A stretch of DNA of 6,695 nt. It comes from Gemmatimonadota bacterium. GTDB lineage: Bacteria; Gemmatimonadota; Gemmatimonadetes; Longimicrobiales; Gaopeijiaceae. The notes below the pieces were generated by a model that saw only the letters and a list, made by a program, of their open reading frames with translations, was not told where the DNA came from and searched no databases. This document shows positions 6,376-6,695 of the stretch, piece by piece. Numbering within the stretch: position 1 is the stretch's first letter; each line of letters opens with the position of its first letter. The position numbers and the translations under genes were made by a program. The DNA is taken from NCBI GenBank assembly GCA_015492755.1, contig WGEM01000593.1:1-6695 (forward strand), given 5' to 3'.

Positions 6376-6695
6376 TCAGCGCCGCGCCAACGCCTCCGCC
6401 GCCAGCACATGGGGGCTCTTGGTGCGGGCGTTCCGTCCGGCGCGTACCAGCTCCGCGTGGCGAAAACCCGCCGCACGGAACTCATCCAGGAAGGTCCCGC
6501 CCTCCTTGGCACCCGCGATTCAGGCGAACCAGTCCGACGGATCCGACCCGGACGGCACCGGTGCCCCCTCCTTCAGAACCAGCTCCGCGGCGCATACGAG
6601 GCCGCCGGGCGCCACCACCCGGGCCAGCTCCCGGAAGATGGCGTCCCGGGACGGGTTGAGGTTGAAGATCCCGTTCACCAGCGCGCCGTCCACCG
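6376..6695 (-). CDS. ArsM-like SAM-dependent methyltransferase, probable selenoprotein (Sec at in-frame TGA), 5' partial
   Basis: The C-terminal ~105 residues are visible; the SAM-binding N-terminal part lies beyond the right edge. Reading from 6693 leftward gives NGIFNLNPSRDAIFREL, then ARVVAPGGLV and AAELVLKEG. This is the end of the Rossmann methyltransferase core, in the form seen in arsenite methyltransferases (N-G-x-x-N-L-x-P-x-K/R-x-x-x-x-R-E-x-x-R-V-x-x-P-G-G). Next comes DWFA-[TGA]-IAGAKEGGTF, then LDEFRAAGFRHAELV and a normal TGA stop at 6376-6378. In ArsM the residue before I/V-A-G-A is a conserved As(III)-binding Cys; here its codon is TGA (6520-6522). The 47 codons after it keep family-like sequence and about 83% G/C at third positions, with no frameshift. 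A SECIS-like hairpin follows. Decoding as selenocysteine is therefore preferred; a pseudogene or a base-call error (TGC to TGA) is the alternative. It converges on the amidohydrolase gene, leaving a 56-bp gap. The substrate (arsenic or another metalloid) is inferred. Confidence 0.78.
6486..6509 (-). promoter_or_regulatory. Candidate bacterial SECIS element (bSECIS)
   Basis: In the minus-strand mRNA the arm CCAAGGAGG (6509-6501) pairs with CCUUCCUGG (6494-6486). Eight of nine positions pair, including one G-U, with one A-C mismatch. The apical loop is 6 nt, GCGGGA, and begins with G. The loop starts 19 nt after the UGA. Bacterial SECIS elements sit inside the coding region just after the UGA and have a short loop with a G near its 5' side, recognised by SelB; spacing and shape here fit that description. 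GC-rich DNA forms hairpins easily, so folding statistics would be needed to be sure. Confidence 0.62.
6520..6522 (-). other. In-frame UGA, predicted selenocysteine codon
   Basis: TCA on the plus strand reads TGA in the methyltransferase frame, flanked by codons for Trp-Phe-Ala before and Ile-Ala-Gly-Ala after. The family has Cys at this place, the usual sign of Sec/Cys exchange. Standard annotation would end the protein here, or drop the last 47 residues. Confidence 0.72.

Noticed and set aside
6376..6695. Reading the methyltransferase as a plain pseudogene
   Set aside because: There is only one interruption, at the single residue where Sec would be expected, with intact frame and codon bias after it and a SECIS-like hairpin. 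It is kept as the alternative but less likely.

Overview
The window is very GC-rich, with strong G/C preference at third codon positions. It is densely coded and has short intergenic gaps. Several proteins are exported, one with an Ala-Ala-Gln type signal-peptidase site. This combination (exported M28 peptidase with propeller, lipoprotein amidohydrolase of the imidazolonepropionase-like group, halocyanin-like cupredoxin) suggests an environmental Gemmatimonadota-like bacterium. That placement is an inference from style and no marker gene supports it.

Layout: (1) A 5'-truncated type I copper protein (cupredoxin) with an unfamiliar helical C-terminal extension, at 2-712 (+). It is followed by an unrecognised exported Met/His-rich protein at 860-1627 (+), and this pair is closed by a strong intrinsic terminator at 1659-1697. 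(2) A small SpoIIAA/STAS-like cytoplasmic protein at 1814-2218 (+). (3) A large secreted multidomain M28 metallopeptidase at 2241-4757 (-), convergent with the STAS-like gene. (4) Divergent from the peptidase across 131 bp, a lipoprotein metal-dependent amidohydrolase at 4889-6319 (+). The peptidase and the amidohydrolase could together break down peptides or dipeptide-like compounds outside the cytoplasmic membrane. (5) Convergent with the amidohydrolase, the 3' end of an ArsM-like SAM-dependent methyltransferase on the minus strand (6376 to the right edge).

The methyltransferase is the most notable item. Its reading frame is interrupted by one in-frame TGA at 6520-6522, exactly where the arsenite methyltransferase family has a conserved, metalloid-binding Cys (the C-[IV]-A-G-A motif). 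The frame continues for 47 well-conserved, GC3-rich codons to a normal stop. Directly downstream of the TGA lies a stem-loop of bacterial SECIS type: a 9-position stem with 8 pairs and a 6-nt apical loop that begins with G, 19 nt after the UGA. The best reading is a selenoprotein, with selenocysteine replacing the substrate-binding Cys. An automatic gene caller would split or truncate it.

No rRNA, tRNA, CRISPR array, insertion sequence or origin was seen. There is no gene-free stretch over 300 bases. The first 16 bases carry three packed restriction palindromes resembling a cloning linker, so the left edge deserves caution.
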